Part shown: piece after piece, positions 44,501 to 58,919 of the stretch
Numbering within the stretch: position 1 is the stretch's first letter
Layout: each line of letters starts with the position of its first letter
Assembly: GCA_013398275.1 (NCBI GenBank)
Contig: VZSE01013216.1
Location: 2,938,337 to 3,002,336 of the forward strand
Direction: 5' to 3'
Length of the DNA stretch: 64,000 nucleotides
Source of the DNA: Promerops cafer
Taxonomy: Eukaryota > Chordata > Aves > Passeriformes > Nectariniidae
Made by a program: the position numbers and the translations under genes
Notes under the pieces: model-generated
Database searches by the model: none
Told to the model about the DNA's origin: nothing
Seen by the model: the letters and a program-made list of their open reading frames with translations, nothing else

Positions 44501-47500
44501 CAGCTCTGTCTTCTATGTCCTTTCACTGTGTCTACTATCTGTGAGTGTGACCCTGCTTGACAAAGGTTAAAAGTACTTATTCCTGCACATGCCATCTTTG
44601 TATCCTTTTCTCCCAGTTTGTTTTGTGTTGCATGTTTATGATGTGTGGCCTGGTGCTACTTGTGGACTTGTTGCGTGGTATCCTGTGTCGAGGCCCAGCT
44701 GCTGCTGGGCCCAGACCACTGGCAGCCATCTCCGTCTCACTACCTGGGTTAGAGTCTGGGTTCATCATTCCCAGCTGATGAATGGCCCAAGCACTCAATG
44801 CAGTTTTTGGTTGTGTTGTAGTTGAAGAGTGCAGGTGCTGTGCTTAGCTGCTGAAGGGAAAGAAGGCCAGGGGATGTCATGCCTTATTTTTTTACTAGGA
44901 TAAAGGAGTTACTTCAGAAGTGTCAGATACAGATTAAATGCAGTCATTATACCTGTGTTTCTTAGTACAGCTATTAGTAAGGAAATACTGGCTATCTCAG
45001 TCAACAATTTTAATGTTGTTTTTCTTCATGCTAGAGGCACTGAAGGCTTTTAAAATTGCTCTTAAAGGGTGTTTCTCTTATATGCTGTTTGGATACAGGA
45101 TAATGAGATTTAGAAAACCTTTAAGAAGCAATTAGAAATAGAGGCGTGAACAGCTGTAAGTTTCCATTGATGCTGCAAAGTAAACATGCTGAAAGGAAGT
45201 CTGAACACTAATATGGGAATGGTCATGGGATGAAAAGGCTTACACATAGGTGCTTTCTCCAGCAATCGCTACTACTAGACTGGAGGAGGCATGAAAAGAC
45301 AAAGTAAGGGAATTACAGATCACCCCTTCTGTGTTCTCCAGTCTGAATCAACCAACAGCTGGAAGAGATCCCAGGGTGAGATGTTCCATGTGAACTGCTA
45401 CATTTTATGAGCCATCAATCAACTTACCCTTCAAGAACGTGTCTAATCACTTTTTGAAGGCATTTATACTGGTGTTGCATTATACGGTGGAAACTTGAAA
45501 ACATAGAAATTTAACTGGTCTTTACATGAAAAATTCTGCCACCTGATGCGAATTAGTAGTAGTAAGTGAAATCATTTATGAGAGACCAAACAGACATTTC
45601 CTATACATCTTCTCCTATACACAATACTACTGTGTCCCTTGGTGATCTTTGGATGAAGAGAGACAAGTTTTACTTCTGGTACTATAGGGAGAGATTGCAA
45701 GGACTGAGGAAAGACAGCCCTCAGCTCTGCATGCCGTCAAAAAAATAGCCACCTGTGCATAGCTATCATAAGTAACTGTTGGAGCATAAGTAACTGTTTT
45801 ACTTCACTCCAGAAGATTCTCTCTACACAAGGTTCAAGACACAGGATAGTCATAAACCAGCTACTTATTGGTGAGCATAAACATTATTAGGGATAATACC
45901 ATGTCCTGTGTGTAGGATATATCCTACACTAGTGGTGCTCAGGCATAAGAATGCCAGCTGTTACTATCTCTGTTTCACAGTGGTAGAATGATGGGACAAT
46001 TATTTCACCCATTAGGGAGAAGAACCCTAAAGGACCTGCAATCCTAACCATTACAGTCTCTTTATCAGTAGACTCATGGAAACAGAGTATTCCTTCTGGT
46101 ATGCCCATACTCTTATGGGAACTGGGATGTTTGCACATGTTTTGGTCTATGTTTACAAAAATGTTTCACATACAGAGACATTTACTTTTATTCCTGAAAA
46201 AATGGAGTGCCTGGCTTAGCTTTGATACTGTAAACTCCTAGCAATAGTTCCAGAAGAACATTCTTATTAAATAAGAGAATTAAAGAAAAAATTTGTTGAG
46301 GTTAAATCAAATTTGCACCTGTACTTACTGTGTGGTCCCAAGAAGAAAATGGTGGTCATATTTTTAGAGGATGTCTTAAAGCACAGGTTGTCTCACTGCC
46401 CTGTGTTTTGATTCAGAAGGGAAGGACAGTATTCTGAAGAAATGTAAGCAGCTATTGGGAAGTTTATAAGGAAAAGTCCTAGTAACTACTTCAGTATTTT
46501 CTAACTGTTCTAAGCTGTCTGAGGCACCTGGGGGCTAGTGCCCACTCTCTGAAAGCTGGGATGTAGAGCCCTTGACTTACTACAAGCTGCACGTTGCACC
46601 TCAACAATTTAGGTAAGGAAGCCCATCCATCTGTGGGGATCTTAGCACCTGCTAGCTGCCCCTTCACACCCTGGTGTCACACAGTAAGTCTTTTGGCCAG
46701 CTCTACAGAGGAGGGAGACAACTGCTGCTATCTCTGGCATAGTAAGCCCAAGTGAGAATGTCTTGAAGGAGGAGCAGGCACACTGTAAGGAAACATAATA
46801 CTCTTGGTGTAACATTATCTGGCATTAGTATGTAGTTTCAAAAATAATTCTACAAGGAGGAGAACAATACTATCACAAAGTAGTTGCAGCGTTTCTGCCA
46901 AACCTAGCTTTTCAGCAGCAAAATATGTTTAAGAAATACTTTCTTTAATTTTTTTTTTTTCTGATTTACACTTCAGCCACAGTCATACTTCTCTGTAGTT
47001 TTTATTTAGTTTCTGAGTCATATTTCTTTTTTCTCTTCTTAAATAACAGCCTTCCTAGTTTGGGAATAGCAGTACTACTGTACCTGCCAGTTCCCCTCTT
47101 CTGCATGAACTCTTGTTGCCTTACATTGCACAGTGCTGCTGCCCTGCACTGAGGGTCCAGGTGCATCTACAGCCTGGGAAGCAATAGTCTGCTGTCACAC
47201 CTGTCTAAACAGAGCTGATTCCTGCCTGCTGCAGTAACACCTCCAAGTCCTGGATCACCTTGGGGTAGGTAGTTGATGAGGACACTGTTTGGAATACCCT
47301 GCACTGAGCTGACTTCCTTGTTTTAGAAGGGAAGATAGTCTAGAGGGATGAAAATGTCATTTGCTGGTGTGGGCTGCTACTCTGCAACACTGTGAGCAAG
47401 AGCTGTGGTTTTTCTTATGTTTCTACCTGTAGTATGTTCAGGAAGTCTGCAAGCACAACCTCTGCACTTTGGCTTTCACCTCTGTGTCAGGACTCATCCT

Positions 47501-49869
47501 ATAGCTGGGCACTTAGGCTAGGAGACCAGTGCAAGATGAGAATCTGCTATGGTGGGTGAATGCAGTAAAAATTTAGGATAGCAGAAGTGTGTCCTGAAAT
47601 GAAATGAGAGCTTGATTTTTTACTAAAGATAATGTGTTGTTGCAATTTGTTTCTTCTGATCTCGGAGAATTGGAAGTATATCCTTCAGAACATTGGTCTT
47701 TCTTGCTTGTTAGCACAGCCAAAATATCTTAATGGGACAACCAAATGATGGTATGTACTTTAAGATAGGATATAACATATGAAAATGTTGAGTTCTTTTG
47801 ATGGATGTGAGCATTATTAAATTTGGAGCACCACAGGAAGTGGTGCTGTCATATTTAAATGGGTCAAGTAGAAACAGAAAGTGTTCCAGTACGCCTTTTG
47901 GAAACTAATGAAAAGTGTCAATGGCACTGCTTGGCTGGGACTTTAGTCTCATTTGGGCAAATGTTGGAGTCACTGAGCCACCAAAGTTAGGTTCACTGGC
48001 TAACTACCCAGTTTGCAGAGGACTCTTTTTGTTTTTTAGTGAGAGATATTACATTATTAGCTTTTTTTTGATGCAGGAGCCAGAATTGCTGAGCTTGTTT
48101 GAAATTTTTTCTTGGTTCTCTTTTTTTTTATTTTCAGCTTTTTAAAAGAATAGAAATGTAATGGTGACTGCATGCTGAAAGTACTTCCTTTACTCATGGC
48201 ATAAGAACATTTTTCCTGTGCTGTGTGTGCATTTTGAGTATGACCTAGAGCCCAGGAGTGATTCATGATGCCTTTGTAATGGGAACCTGACTCACATATG
48301 TCATGATGAATCAGCTTCCTAGGCATGGTGGATGCTGTTCTGGGAAAGATACGTTCTTTGGACCTGGTACACTGTGTAAGCACACATTCCTAGTCTGTCT
48401 TTCTGTGCTTATCCCATCAATTACTTGGACTATAGACCTATATGTAAATTGTATTACTATTTATGTAAAAGAACATTTCAGAAAAACAGTATTTTGTCAT
48501 TGGTTCAACTTGCATGAATAGAAACTCTTGGGCTGCTTTTACAGAGCCTTGGGATATTCTTTTCTTTTATTTCCCTTGTGACACTGTTACTTCTGGCTGC
48601 CTCAGTGGTAGCTTTGTCCTCTTGTCACAATGACTCTGCAAAAAACATTTGTAAGTGTGAAAGTGTTGCAACATCAATAAGAGTTTTTAAAGCTTCACAT
48701 TTGGCTTGAATATAGTAGGATAAAGTGGAAATGAAACAGGAAAGTTCAGCTTAGGAAAAACTACCCATATTTTGGAGGGCTTCTTTAAAATTAAAATGAC
48801 TTGACTCTTAAAATATTTTAGGTAACACTTTATTAACCTCAGTGTGTTCAGAGGATTAAGAATGATTTATCCTCTCTCCCCATTGGCCGAAGGAGAATTT
48901 GTGTTTGCCTTCAGCTTTATGTTAGACATTGCCATAATGTCGTTATTGTAAGAATGAAATGTGTGACAAGTGACTTAGGAAAAATGCAGATAACCTTTTA
49001 TGAAATATGGACTAGGCACAATTTTCTGTTTGCAAATATACTTCTTGAAACAGATTATTATAGGACATGATTTCTTAACAATTAAGTATCTTAAATTAAA
49101 ATTACATTATTTTAAAAATTAAAATTACATTTTTTTTTTGAAAGTAAAGTCAGGCATACCTACATTTCTGGTCAAGAACAATCAAACTTTTTAGCTCTCA
49201 AAAGAATTTTGTAGGTACTTTTTTCTTACAACAAGTATTATGCAAGATATGTTAACTAATGTTCCTTATATCATGTGCTTGGATTTTGTGTGTCTGTTTT
49301 TGGTCATCAAGCATGAGAACTGCAGTATTAGTCTTCAGAGTGTGCAAAATACAGAAGTACTCTATGTACTGTGTATAGTTAAGAGAGATGATGCTATTCC
49401 TTGAAATTAAAGTTGTCTGGCATTTGTGTGTAAATGATCACTTTTCAGATACTTTTAACTTGACCAAATTTTAATCGTTTGGACTGATATTTGATCTGTA
49501 TCTGTGGGTCAAAATTTATGTCCATAAATTTCAGGGGAATTGTTTTTCTGAATCTGTCTTGCATTGGTTCCATATAATGTAATTTAATATTTTTTAAGAG
49601 TTAGGAATTTGCATCTGAAGGAGTTATGTTAAAAGAACATATGTTAAGTGCAAACTGAAGCATGTTTACAAAATACCAGATTCAAATTCTCTTTTGTAAC
49701 TTGGAGTCAGTAGTTTACATGAAATGAGTTACGGAGGCGTCACCTATATACTTTAAAGTATAGAGGATAAAAATAAATTCTGAATGCTCAAATACTAAAT
49801 AAGGGAGTGTTATGGAGAAGTGCTCCAATAATGTAATTAAAGCTTTATAGCCTAATAAGTATGCAAAGA
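38561..49869. other. Gene-poor DNA
   Basis: I see no supported exon in about 11 kb. Small features are a 14-C run (41742–41755), a 19-base tandem duplication (41250–41287) and a GGCCCAGC hairpin (44692–44711). A short duplication of CATAAGTAACTGTT lies near 45768–45798. Sequence around 45340–45540 has a faint resemblance to old CR1-type DNA but is too diverged to call. Confidence 0.55.
41250..41287 (+). repeat. 19-bp tandem duplication
   Basis: Two adjacent copies of GGCTGCAGTCACATTTTCT, differing at two positions (41250–41268 and 41269–41287). Confidence 0.85.
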
Positions 49870-50355
49870 GATTGCAACCCCCTTGCCATGGGCAGGGACA
49901 CCTTTCACTAGACCAGGTTCCTGAAACCGTCCAACATGGCCTTGAACACTTTCTAGGGTGGGGCAGCCACAACTTCTCTGGGCAACTTGTTTCAGTGCCT
50001 CATTACAGTGAAGAATTTATTTCTAATGTCTAATATATACCGACTTTCAAGTTTAAAGCTACTGCCCTTTGTCCTGTCACGACATACCCTTGTCCGAAGT
50101 CCCTCTTCAGCTTTGTTGCAGGTCTCTTTGTACCTTTGTTGTAGGTACTGGAAGGCTAATAGAATGTCTAATTGGAGCCTTCACTTCTCCAGGCTGAACA
50201 ACCCCAACTCTCTCAGCCTGTCTTCATAGAAGGGGTGCTTCAGCCCTCTCCTCGTCTTTGTGGCCTTGTCTGGACTTGCTCCAGCAGAATCACAGAAGGT
50301 CCACATCCTCCTTGCTGCTGGGGCCCCAGAGTTGGATGCAGATTTAAAGTTCGTG
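49870..50355 (-). mobile_element. CR1 LINE fragment, ~490 bp, minus strand
   Basis: On the plus strand the order is the complement of a CR1 3' portion: GCCATGGGCAGGGACACCTT, AGACCAGGTTCCTGAAACCG, CTACTGCCCTTTGTCCTGTC, CTCCAGGCTGAACAACCCCA, ACTCTCTCAGCCTGTCTTCA and GGGGCCCCAGAGTTGGATGC. The match covers the end of the reverse-transcriptase ORF region and the adjoining UTR, but only as a decayed non-functional remnant. The canonical terminal tail seen in the other two copies is missing at 49870. Confidence 0.92.
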
Positions 50356-53300
50356 TTCTGTGAGTGGGTTAAGATGTGAAGTCAGATCCACATTTTTCAA
50401 TAGCTAAAATGTCTCAGTAGTATGTCACTTCTATTGATGTAAGAACGTAACTGAGGAGAATATTGGGGTGGGCTGGAATAATTGTTTTAAGCTACTTTTA
50501 TGATTTTCCTCTAGTAAGTCCTGATACAATGAAATGCAGGAGGGGGATCTACATGAGGTGATTCACCTTGCTTACAGGCAACTTACTGCCCTACTTGAAA
50601 CAGAAGGGATAGGAGTGATGTATACATACTGTTAATACCATCCACAGGGCATGAAATTCTCACTTCAAATCTTGCAGCTTGTTCAGGAGCACTTCCCATA
50701 TTGACAGGCAGTGGAGACAGCACAGCACTTGCAAGCAGCCAGGACATCTGTGCCACCCCTGTATCTGGACAGATAGCTTACAGGTCTGTGACAGTATGGG
50801 CCGTTGGTTGTTACAGCGTTGCTGAACTGTTATCAATCCTCTTCTGATTATTGCTAGTGTATGTGAGTTGAACCCCTTGAAACAGCCTCATGAAAATGTC
50901 TTTTCTTACTTGGAAGTTTTGGGCACAGTACATGTTGCTGAGTGTCCATTTGTGCCATGGTAGCACAAGCACACTTTGTTTCTGCATCCTCTTCCAGCTG
51001 TTCTGAACACAAGCTGTATCTGTGTCCTTAGACTAGCATTTGAGGCTTGTCAACCTTACATGGTAATTGCTTGAGGAGAAACAAGGAAAAGAAATACTGA
51101 CTTATTAAAAAGTAGCAGTATTTGGTTCCAGTAGCTGGGAAGGGTAGGATTGATTTCCCTAACACATAGCCTGTTGCCAGAAGTGGATTTTTCAGACCTG
51201 GACCATTTCTTCCTATGATTGCAAGACCAAATGGACAAATTGTTCAACAGCATCCTGTGTGTGTGCTTAGGAGGTAGTATGGTATTGGCAAGGGGAAATG
51301 CAGGTGCTTTTCTTATAGTACTGAGTAGTACTGATTGTGTTAGAAATGCCTTAGGAAGTAGAAATACTTTTTGTGGGTTTAGGAGAACTTAAGGACAAAA
51401 AGCTTTTCTTTTTCTCTCAGCCAGTGTGAACTTGCACTTTACCTGCAGCGGAGTCTGAAATCCAACATCCTACTGTATTGTATTTCTCTATAGACAAACA
51501 GCTTTCTTATCAGTCTTGATAAAAGTCCAATAGCCTCCTGCATTCAAAAGGCAATGTTCCCAACTGACTTCTAATTTCGAAGCCAAGATCTTATTTCCTG
51601 TGAAGACTATCATGCTGCATCAGCTGCATTGAAATTGTTATTGGAAGACACAGCAGTAATCTGCTTCCACTGAATGTTAAATGCTCCAGCATGAAATTTT
51701 ATTTTAAGTTCCAAAGATGTCAGTTGCATAGCCGGCATTGTAACTTGTTGGAGGAGTTCTGAGTTTAACAGCTGATACATTTTTGAAAGTCATATACATC
51801 CCTTAAAGCTGATAAAATTCTAATGACTTACTGAAATAATAGCCTTTTTTTTTTGGCCTAGATGTTGTGCAGACATCACAGCTGCTGTGATAGTTATCAC
51901 AGTGAGTAATGAGTATGGTGCAGCAGAAGTTCAGCCTTGCCCAGATGGTGGCACAGAAAACTGGAACTCCTCCCATACAAGCGCTGACTGCACCTGCCAC
52001 ACTGTTCATTTCTCAAGAGGTTCTCTATAGGTTGTCAAGGCTTAAGTCATTTCAATGTATGAGTTTAGGATACAGGTTTCTTGGCCTGTGTTTTCTCTGG
52101 GTCTTCCTGCTGTGTCTGGTAACGTTTTTGCCTCATGAGAAAGAAGATTGTGTATCAAATATATATAGAACGGGTTATGGCATATAGGTTATGCACTTGC
52201 TTTAGGATAGTGACGAGCTGAGTATGGCTTTATGATTTTACCTAAAAGAAACCTCCATGCAATTTTATAATAGAAAATAATCTACAGCTGGAAGGATGAA
52301 GCAACTGTACTCTATTTCTGCAACAGGTCATGGAGTTTGTACAAAACTTCTTGTGTAAACCAGTAAAATAATTTTGATGAATTTGAGTTGTATTGTAAAG
52401 AATTGTCTTGCTAATCCATTTGACATCAGCCTTTGTTGGCTGGACCAGAGGGGAGTGGGGCTGCGTGGTGCTATGGTGGTTTTTGGCTGGAAATTGTTGG
52501 GGCAGATCTACTGATGCAGCCATGGGCAGCATGAGTATTTCAATCAGTTACAAATTCAAATGCTGTAGTACTTTTTGGACTTTTTTTCCCCTATGTGCCT
52601 TCAAAATAACAGTTACCAGGACTGCTTCCCCACTTTACTACTTTATTTTATGTTTTCCAAGATTACAGCAGAGTTGCTTCAACCTAGCAATAGAATAGTG
52701 GCAAATGTGGTTATATTGGTTAATAGATGATGTCTAAGTGTGGTTTGTATCGTTATGATTTTCTGAAAACTGAAATGGTGAACTGTCTTTTGAAGGTTGG
52801 GTAGCCCATTTTAGTTAAGAGCACATTGACCCAATATGGTTCTTGGAAAACATTAATTTATCTGGACTTGTTGGTTTTTTCCCTCTGTGGCCACAATGGT
52901 TTGCAGACACAGAGAACACTGCTAGGATAGGCCTTGGTAACTATTTTAGGGCAACATTTTCTGTTCATAGCAATTTCTAACTACTTCAGCAAATGCAACA
53001 GGGCTGAACCTGAGTTAGAAAGGACCAGTAGAGAGTTTACTGCTGTGCTGCAAGCCGATTGTGGAGTATGAACCTAGGAAAACTCAAGCTGTCTGGGCCG
53101 ACAGTATCTATAACCCATATGCAAACAGTTTAATGAAAAGGTACTGCCTTTTCCCCATACCTTCTTTACAGTAGCTTTCCCTCTTCCAACTGTTTTCAGT
53201 CCAGGATGATTTCCTGAGCTTAGTGTTCTTTTTCTATCTAGCAGCATGAGCCAGGCTCCCTTTCAAGCATATTGTTTATTCTTCCACAGCACCTCAACTC

Positions 53301-56300
53301 TATTTAAATGTCTCCAGGGCATGGCTTGTTCAGATTGGCACAGTTTGACCAGCTGTGTGAGGAAGTGCTGTGCATGTTGTTGGTTCTGATCTGGCTCCTG
53401 ATGGCTTCGTTTTCTGGACCCTATCTCTAATACCAGAAGAGACCATGAAGAGCATTTTCTATCCTCTCCTTACTCTTTTCCCTTTTTTTTTGCCACCTGC
53501 TCCTGAGGCCATCACTTTCCTAGGCTGATGGATCATAACCTGCCCAGCTGACCCATATTTCTGTTCTTCCTTGCTGTCTTCTCTGAACCTTTCAGTTGAT
53601 GAAATAATGGGACTAGTCTGAACTGTACTCACAGTCTGGAAAATCATTTATTCAGCAGCATAATATTGTTTTCTTTTGTTCACTGTTCTGTTCTTAATAA
53701 CTGTATGGGTTTTTGCTGGTAGCCAAGCACTGAGCTGATGTTTTTGTGGAACCGTCATAACCCCAGTCCAGGCTTTACAGAAGTAAAGGCGAGGAATACT
53801 CTCTTCCTCCTCTGAGGTGAGAGAATTGGGTCATTTATACAGTGGGGGCATGGGAGTAGTACCTGTTCTGAAGAAGACAGTTTGGACCTAGTAATTTAAA
53901 AATAATCATCTAGACATTCTGCAGTCATTTTAAAGTGGCTTGGTCGTAGTATTCCTATAGACAATACCATGCAAATCTGCCATTGCTACAACATCTCACA
54001 GATATATGGATTTTTTAATAAAAAAATCACTGCACTTTTAGTTTTACTGCTGTTGTTGAGATTGTTAGAGACAGTCTAGCAGTTGCACTATACATTTGAA
54101 AAAGAAAATAATTTTTTCTATGTCAGTCCTCATTCTGCTCATTATTTATTAGCTCTAGAGAATAACCGTTATTTCTACAATTCTGGAAATGTATGCTTGG
54201 CTGTGTTTGCTGGAAATATTGCAAACATTTTATATTATGGAAACACCTGCTGTGTAGTAGGCATGAATCTGAGATTGTGTTTTTTACAGGCTTATCTGAT
54301 GGCCTTAAATTCTAGGGTGTTTACTTCTAAAAGTATATTTAAATTGCACCTTGATGGATGAGGGCTAGAAAGAAGCTTCCAGTACTGGTAAACTGTGTTG
54401 AGGCTGTCCTGTGTCACACTGAACTTGAAATCTTGACAACTTTTCCTCCAAAACATGTGGTAACTGGGCACAAGGTTGATCCTGTGCTAGTGCTGTTCAG
54501 TGCAAGTAATACCGCAATGCTAAAGAGTTGTAGCCATATGAGTGGTTCAGGATGTGGCAGGATAACAAACACAGAAGTAGGTGCAGAATTTGTAATTAAT
54601 ATTGGCACGATTAATGGGTATTTATGCATTTTTTTTGAAATACATATAAATCTTGTATTTAGAACAAGAATTTTAGAATTTCTCTATTTAGAACATTTAA
54701 ATGTGAAGTATATTACCATACTTCAGTTAACTGTATGTTTTTAATGTGTTTCCACTGTCTGGTTGCTATTTACTTGTCAAGCCTGGTTGAAGTGGAAACC
54801 GAAATGCCTTCTAAGCAGGGGGAGAAGGATTTCAAGACAGGGAAAAGTGGTAGTGCAACATTTAGTAAGGATGAGGTAGCATTTGTGGGAGAGTAATGAA
54901 AACAAAATATATACTAGAGGAAAAAAAATTAAAATTAGCTAGAGGTATGTGGGGAACCTTGATGGTGTGTGTGCTGCCAGGTTTGCAATGGCAAAGAAAC
55001 ATGTATATTTGCACTGCATTGGCTGTCAGACACTGTGTGTTTCTCTTTCTTCCTTTTAGTTCACCATAACTCTTGAACCTGTTGGCTGCAAAATTTAACA
55101 AGGGAATGAGATGTCTCAAATATATTTAGACTCCTAGAAATTTCACAAAAATCAGTAGCTGGGTAAAAGAGAGCAGCCTGATTAGTGCTTCCCACTGAGA
55201 AAAGGCAGCTACATCCTGGCTCCCAGTTGCCTCTGCTGGGCATCAGCCAGCTGGTCAATGAGCGTGCACATCCTGCACTGGCCGGACAGCTGGCACACGT
55301 GGAGCTGTGGAAACATCATGACCCATATGTTAATTGTCTGGCTGATCAGGGTGCTTGGTGATAAGTGGGTTAAAAAATCTAGGACAGTCTATAGGAAACC
55401 AGGCATCACATTTCCAGTAGCTCATGGAACAACATGTTATTTTAGTAGTAACCAAGATGTGATGTTTTGTGCCTTGTCAACTAATGTGCGCTTAGAAGGC
55501 TTCCAGGTTTTTCAGCTTGAGAACCTTATGGTCAGGTGGTCCCACATGATGGGAGAGTCTCTAAAGTACCTCTGGAGCTCCTGCTCTGGTTTTAATGAGG
55601 AGGAGTTGCAGTGATTTCAGCCAATTGATGCATGTGCATTTCACTTTTGTTAAAAGAAAATATTTATCTAGACATGAAGTGATATGAAATATTTCCAAAT
55701 TTTCTCCAACTCTTTATAGAAATACTGCCAAAGGAAAGATGGAGAAAAAAATACAGTAAATATTGCCATTAGCACTTGCTTTTTTGTTTTGTTTTGTTTT
55801 GATTGAGAGTGTATTTTCTTCAAATGTTTTTAGTGAATTCTTCTATTTTTCTATTTCTTAATGTATGCTATATTTTTACTTGAATGAAGGACTAAAAATT
55901 TTGGCCAGTATATTTTTGAGGAGATATATTTTCCATTTTAGTTATGCTGCTGTAACTTCTCCTTTTACCTGCTCTTTGTGGCACTGAAACACTTTATTAT
56001 TCTTTATTAATTTTAAAATAGGTGAACCTATTTTATAGAAGAGTATATCGGTGATCATAAGATAATTTTAAGGAAGAGAATAAAAGGGTAACCTCCTAAT
56101 AAATGTATAAATTCTGAAGAACTGGGAGGGAACCAAAATCTGTGAGGACTTCCGAAGTGATGGCCACTCTGTTGTTACAGCTGTGGTTCAGGGGCTCAGT
56201 AACCACTCCAACACAACATGTATCTTCACTCTGTGATGTTCCTATGTTGGTGCTAAAGTACCAGTTTCTAAGTCAGCACAGTGCATGTTGCAGTTCCTGT

Positions 56301-58919
56301 TGAGTGGCTTGACAGGGAATCTGTCCTGTGCTTGACAGAGTTGTGCTGAAGAGAAGCAGAAGTGGTGGTCACTGCAGAGGCTATGGGACTCCTGCCCCCA
56401 TCCCAGCCCCTGCTCTGGGGGCAGTGCTTATTAGTCTGCTCTTGACTGGGACTTCATAATGATAACATGGCTTACAGTGATCCTTACTGCTGTGGTCATA
56501 CAAGTGGTGTTGCTATCTGGGAGATTGTTAATGATGTCAGGTTTTCTCAGCAGTGTTAGGATATTAGTACCAAGACCTTGGGAATATCTGTGTTAATGCA
56601 TGGGAAATCGTTCCCTTAAATACCTTTAAAACTAGTGTGGTTATAAACAAGAGATTCTTCTTGCATATTTATTCATGGTAGTTCTACTGAAATATACGTA
56701 AGATTAAGTATTATGTGAAATATAAATGCAGTTGATTTAACGATAATTTGTTTTATGTTGGAAGTTGGAAGGCATGATTAATCACATATATATGTGAGAT
56801 TGGGACTAAACATACTGGTGGTTGGCGTAACCTGGGTGAGAAGCCATTTGTTGTCATGAATGTGCCATGCAGTGATGTATTTCAAACTACAAAGTATTGT
56901 AAAATTTAAAAGCATCAAATTCTGCAGAACATTGACACCAGGAGGTTATAGGGGTTAATGATGTGACTCAAATAGTTTTACAGTTGAAAGGCTGTATCTT
57001 TGATACTTATGGCACTTCTATAAATATGACTGTATCTTTCACAGTCAAGCTTGGCAAGTGTTTGGAAATCGCCATATGATGGAAAAGAAAAGTCTTGTCT
57101 TTAAAAGTGCTGTACTTGCCTATGTTTGGCCATTAATTTCCTGGTCAAAACAGCATGTAGCGAAGCAAAGAATCTGTTAGTAGGATTTTCTAGCAAAGAG
57201 ATGAAATCTATAGAGATTGATGGATTGTAATAGGGTTAAAGTGTTATTTGGTGATAAACTACACATCCACCATGAGTCAGTGTCTGGTCTTTCCTTCAAA
57301 CAAATGAACAAAAGACAAGCGGTGTATGTATTGTGTTGTCATCTCTACACTTTAGGAAGTTTTGGAGATTTACTTGATAGTACTATGTTCTGTGTTAATG
57401 ATAAATAAAGGTGCTGCAGCATTGAAGATGGTTTTGGGGGAGGATGAGGGTTAAGAAGAAACTATAAAACCCTCAAATTTAAAACAATGAGGTGCTTTTT
57501 TTTCAACAATAGAAAAGATCTCTTCATGCTTATAATCATGTTCACATTTGGCTGACAGCATTGTATGGTCAAATACCTGTTAGTCTCATTCGATTAGATT
57601 GTCTGTATTTGCTTTTAAAATATTTTTGATGTTTCACGCTGGTTTTGATTGCCATCATAAATTTAGTTATGTGATATTGTGCTACTTAATAGGCTGTAAA
57701 ATTCTTAAAACATAAAATTATAGTATTGAGTGGAGGTAAAAAATATGAATAAAGGTATTCTGGATGGAAGCTGCTCTAGGCTGACAAAAGTCATGCAATG
57801 TAATTATCCTAATTTGAAACAGTAACAGAAAAACTACTAAGCAAAGGGCATTACTGGACAGGGATGGGAAAAGTGGTTTGTTTTTTTTTTAGGCCAGCTG
57901 AAAAAAGTTTAACCGAAAGCAACAAAAAATCCACATGAGACTGGCAAATATGTTTGATATTTGTGATGAGATACTGAAAAAGGGGCTGTGCACTGCAACG
58001 TTGTTCACTTTGCTCTGACTCCTGTTTTGACTTACATGTTTGTCTTTTTGTGTATCTTTGTGCATAGAGGGGAATAGAATAGAAATGTAATGGTTTTAAA
58101 GTCTCTCTAAGAGTTGAGTGGGGCTTAACAAAATTAACCACAAACTACTTGAAATCTGCTTTATCTTTAAAGAATGATGTTATTAAACAGCAAAGAACAA
58201 GTACTTTAATGAGAAATTTGAAATTGGTATTCAAATTAGTGTAAAGCAAAGCTGTTAAAAAAACCTGTGGTCTTCTTTTTGATCTCCTATTAGAAACAGC
58301 AGAAGAAATGCTATTAGAAATGTTTGGAAGAAATATGTTACCTACCTCCACTACTTCACTGATGTAAAGCTAATAGGAAAAAGCAAAGCAGATGCAAACT
58401 TTCTAGGCTTTTCTACATGCAGAGGCAGAGGTCAGTAAACTGGGGCTTTCGAGGTGATACCTTGGGTCACTCTTTAGCAATGTCTTTGCATAAACAAGCT
58501 CTTCAGTTTGTCTCTGGCACAAATATGCAAATAGGTTTTTGCTAAAATGTTGTTAATATATTTAACAGCACTAATGACAAGGTAGAGGGACATTAAATGG
58601 CCTGAGACACTGTTTATCCTGTGTATTTGAAAGATCAGTTCTTTTCTGAACCTCAGAGAGATTTAGCTTAACATGAGCAACAGGGGAAGACAGAAATACA
58701 GAAGAGATACACAGAAGAGGATATAAATAGCAGGAAGCTAAAAACAAACAAACTAAATCCACCAAACCCCCCAATACTGTAATCCAAACAATCCCTCTAT
58801 GAAAGGAAGGAAAAAAACCCAAATCACCCTATGTTATAAACCTGCATTTCCTCTATTTTAAAGGTATTTTACAAATTAGGTTTTAGATTTTTTTTCTTAT
58901 TTTAACCCTGTTTGACCCA
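50356..58919. other. Gene-poor AT-rich DNA
   Basis: No supported gene. The longest frame (54358–54744, 128 codons) has no recognised domain and no splice context. A palindrome CACATATATATGTG occurs near 56784. About 57530–57680 and 58380–58560 are unique and motif-rich but not clearly conserved. Confidence 0.55.

Noticed and set aside
44692..44711. GGCCCAGC-TGCT-GCTGGGCC hairpin as a terminator or microRNA stem
   Set aside because: An 8-bp stem is too short for a pre-miRNA, and intrinsic terminators are not relevant in vertebrate nuclear DNA.
45340..45540. Possible ancient CR1-like remnant
   Set aside because: Only short phrases such as GTCTAATCACTTTTTGAAGG are reminiscent. Too diverged to call without a repeat-library search.
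54358..54744. 128-codon frame in the gene-poor flank
   Set aside because: No domain and no convincing conservation signature or flanking splice pair. The length is within chance expectation for 40 kb.
56784..56797. CACATATATATGTG palindrome
   Set aside because: Short AT/CA simple-repeat palindromes are common by chance in AT-rich DNA.
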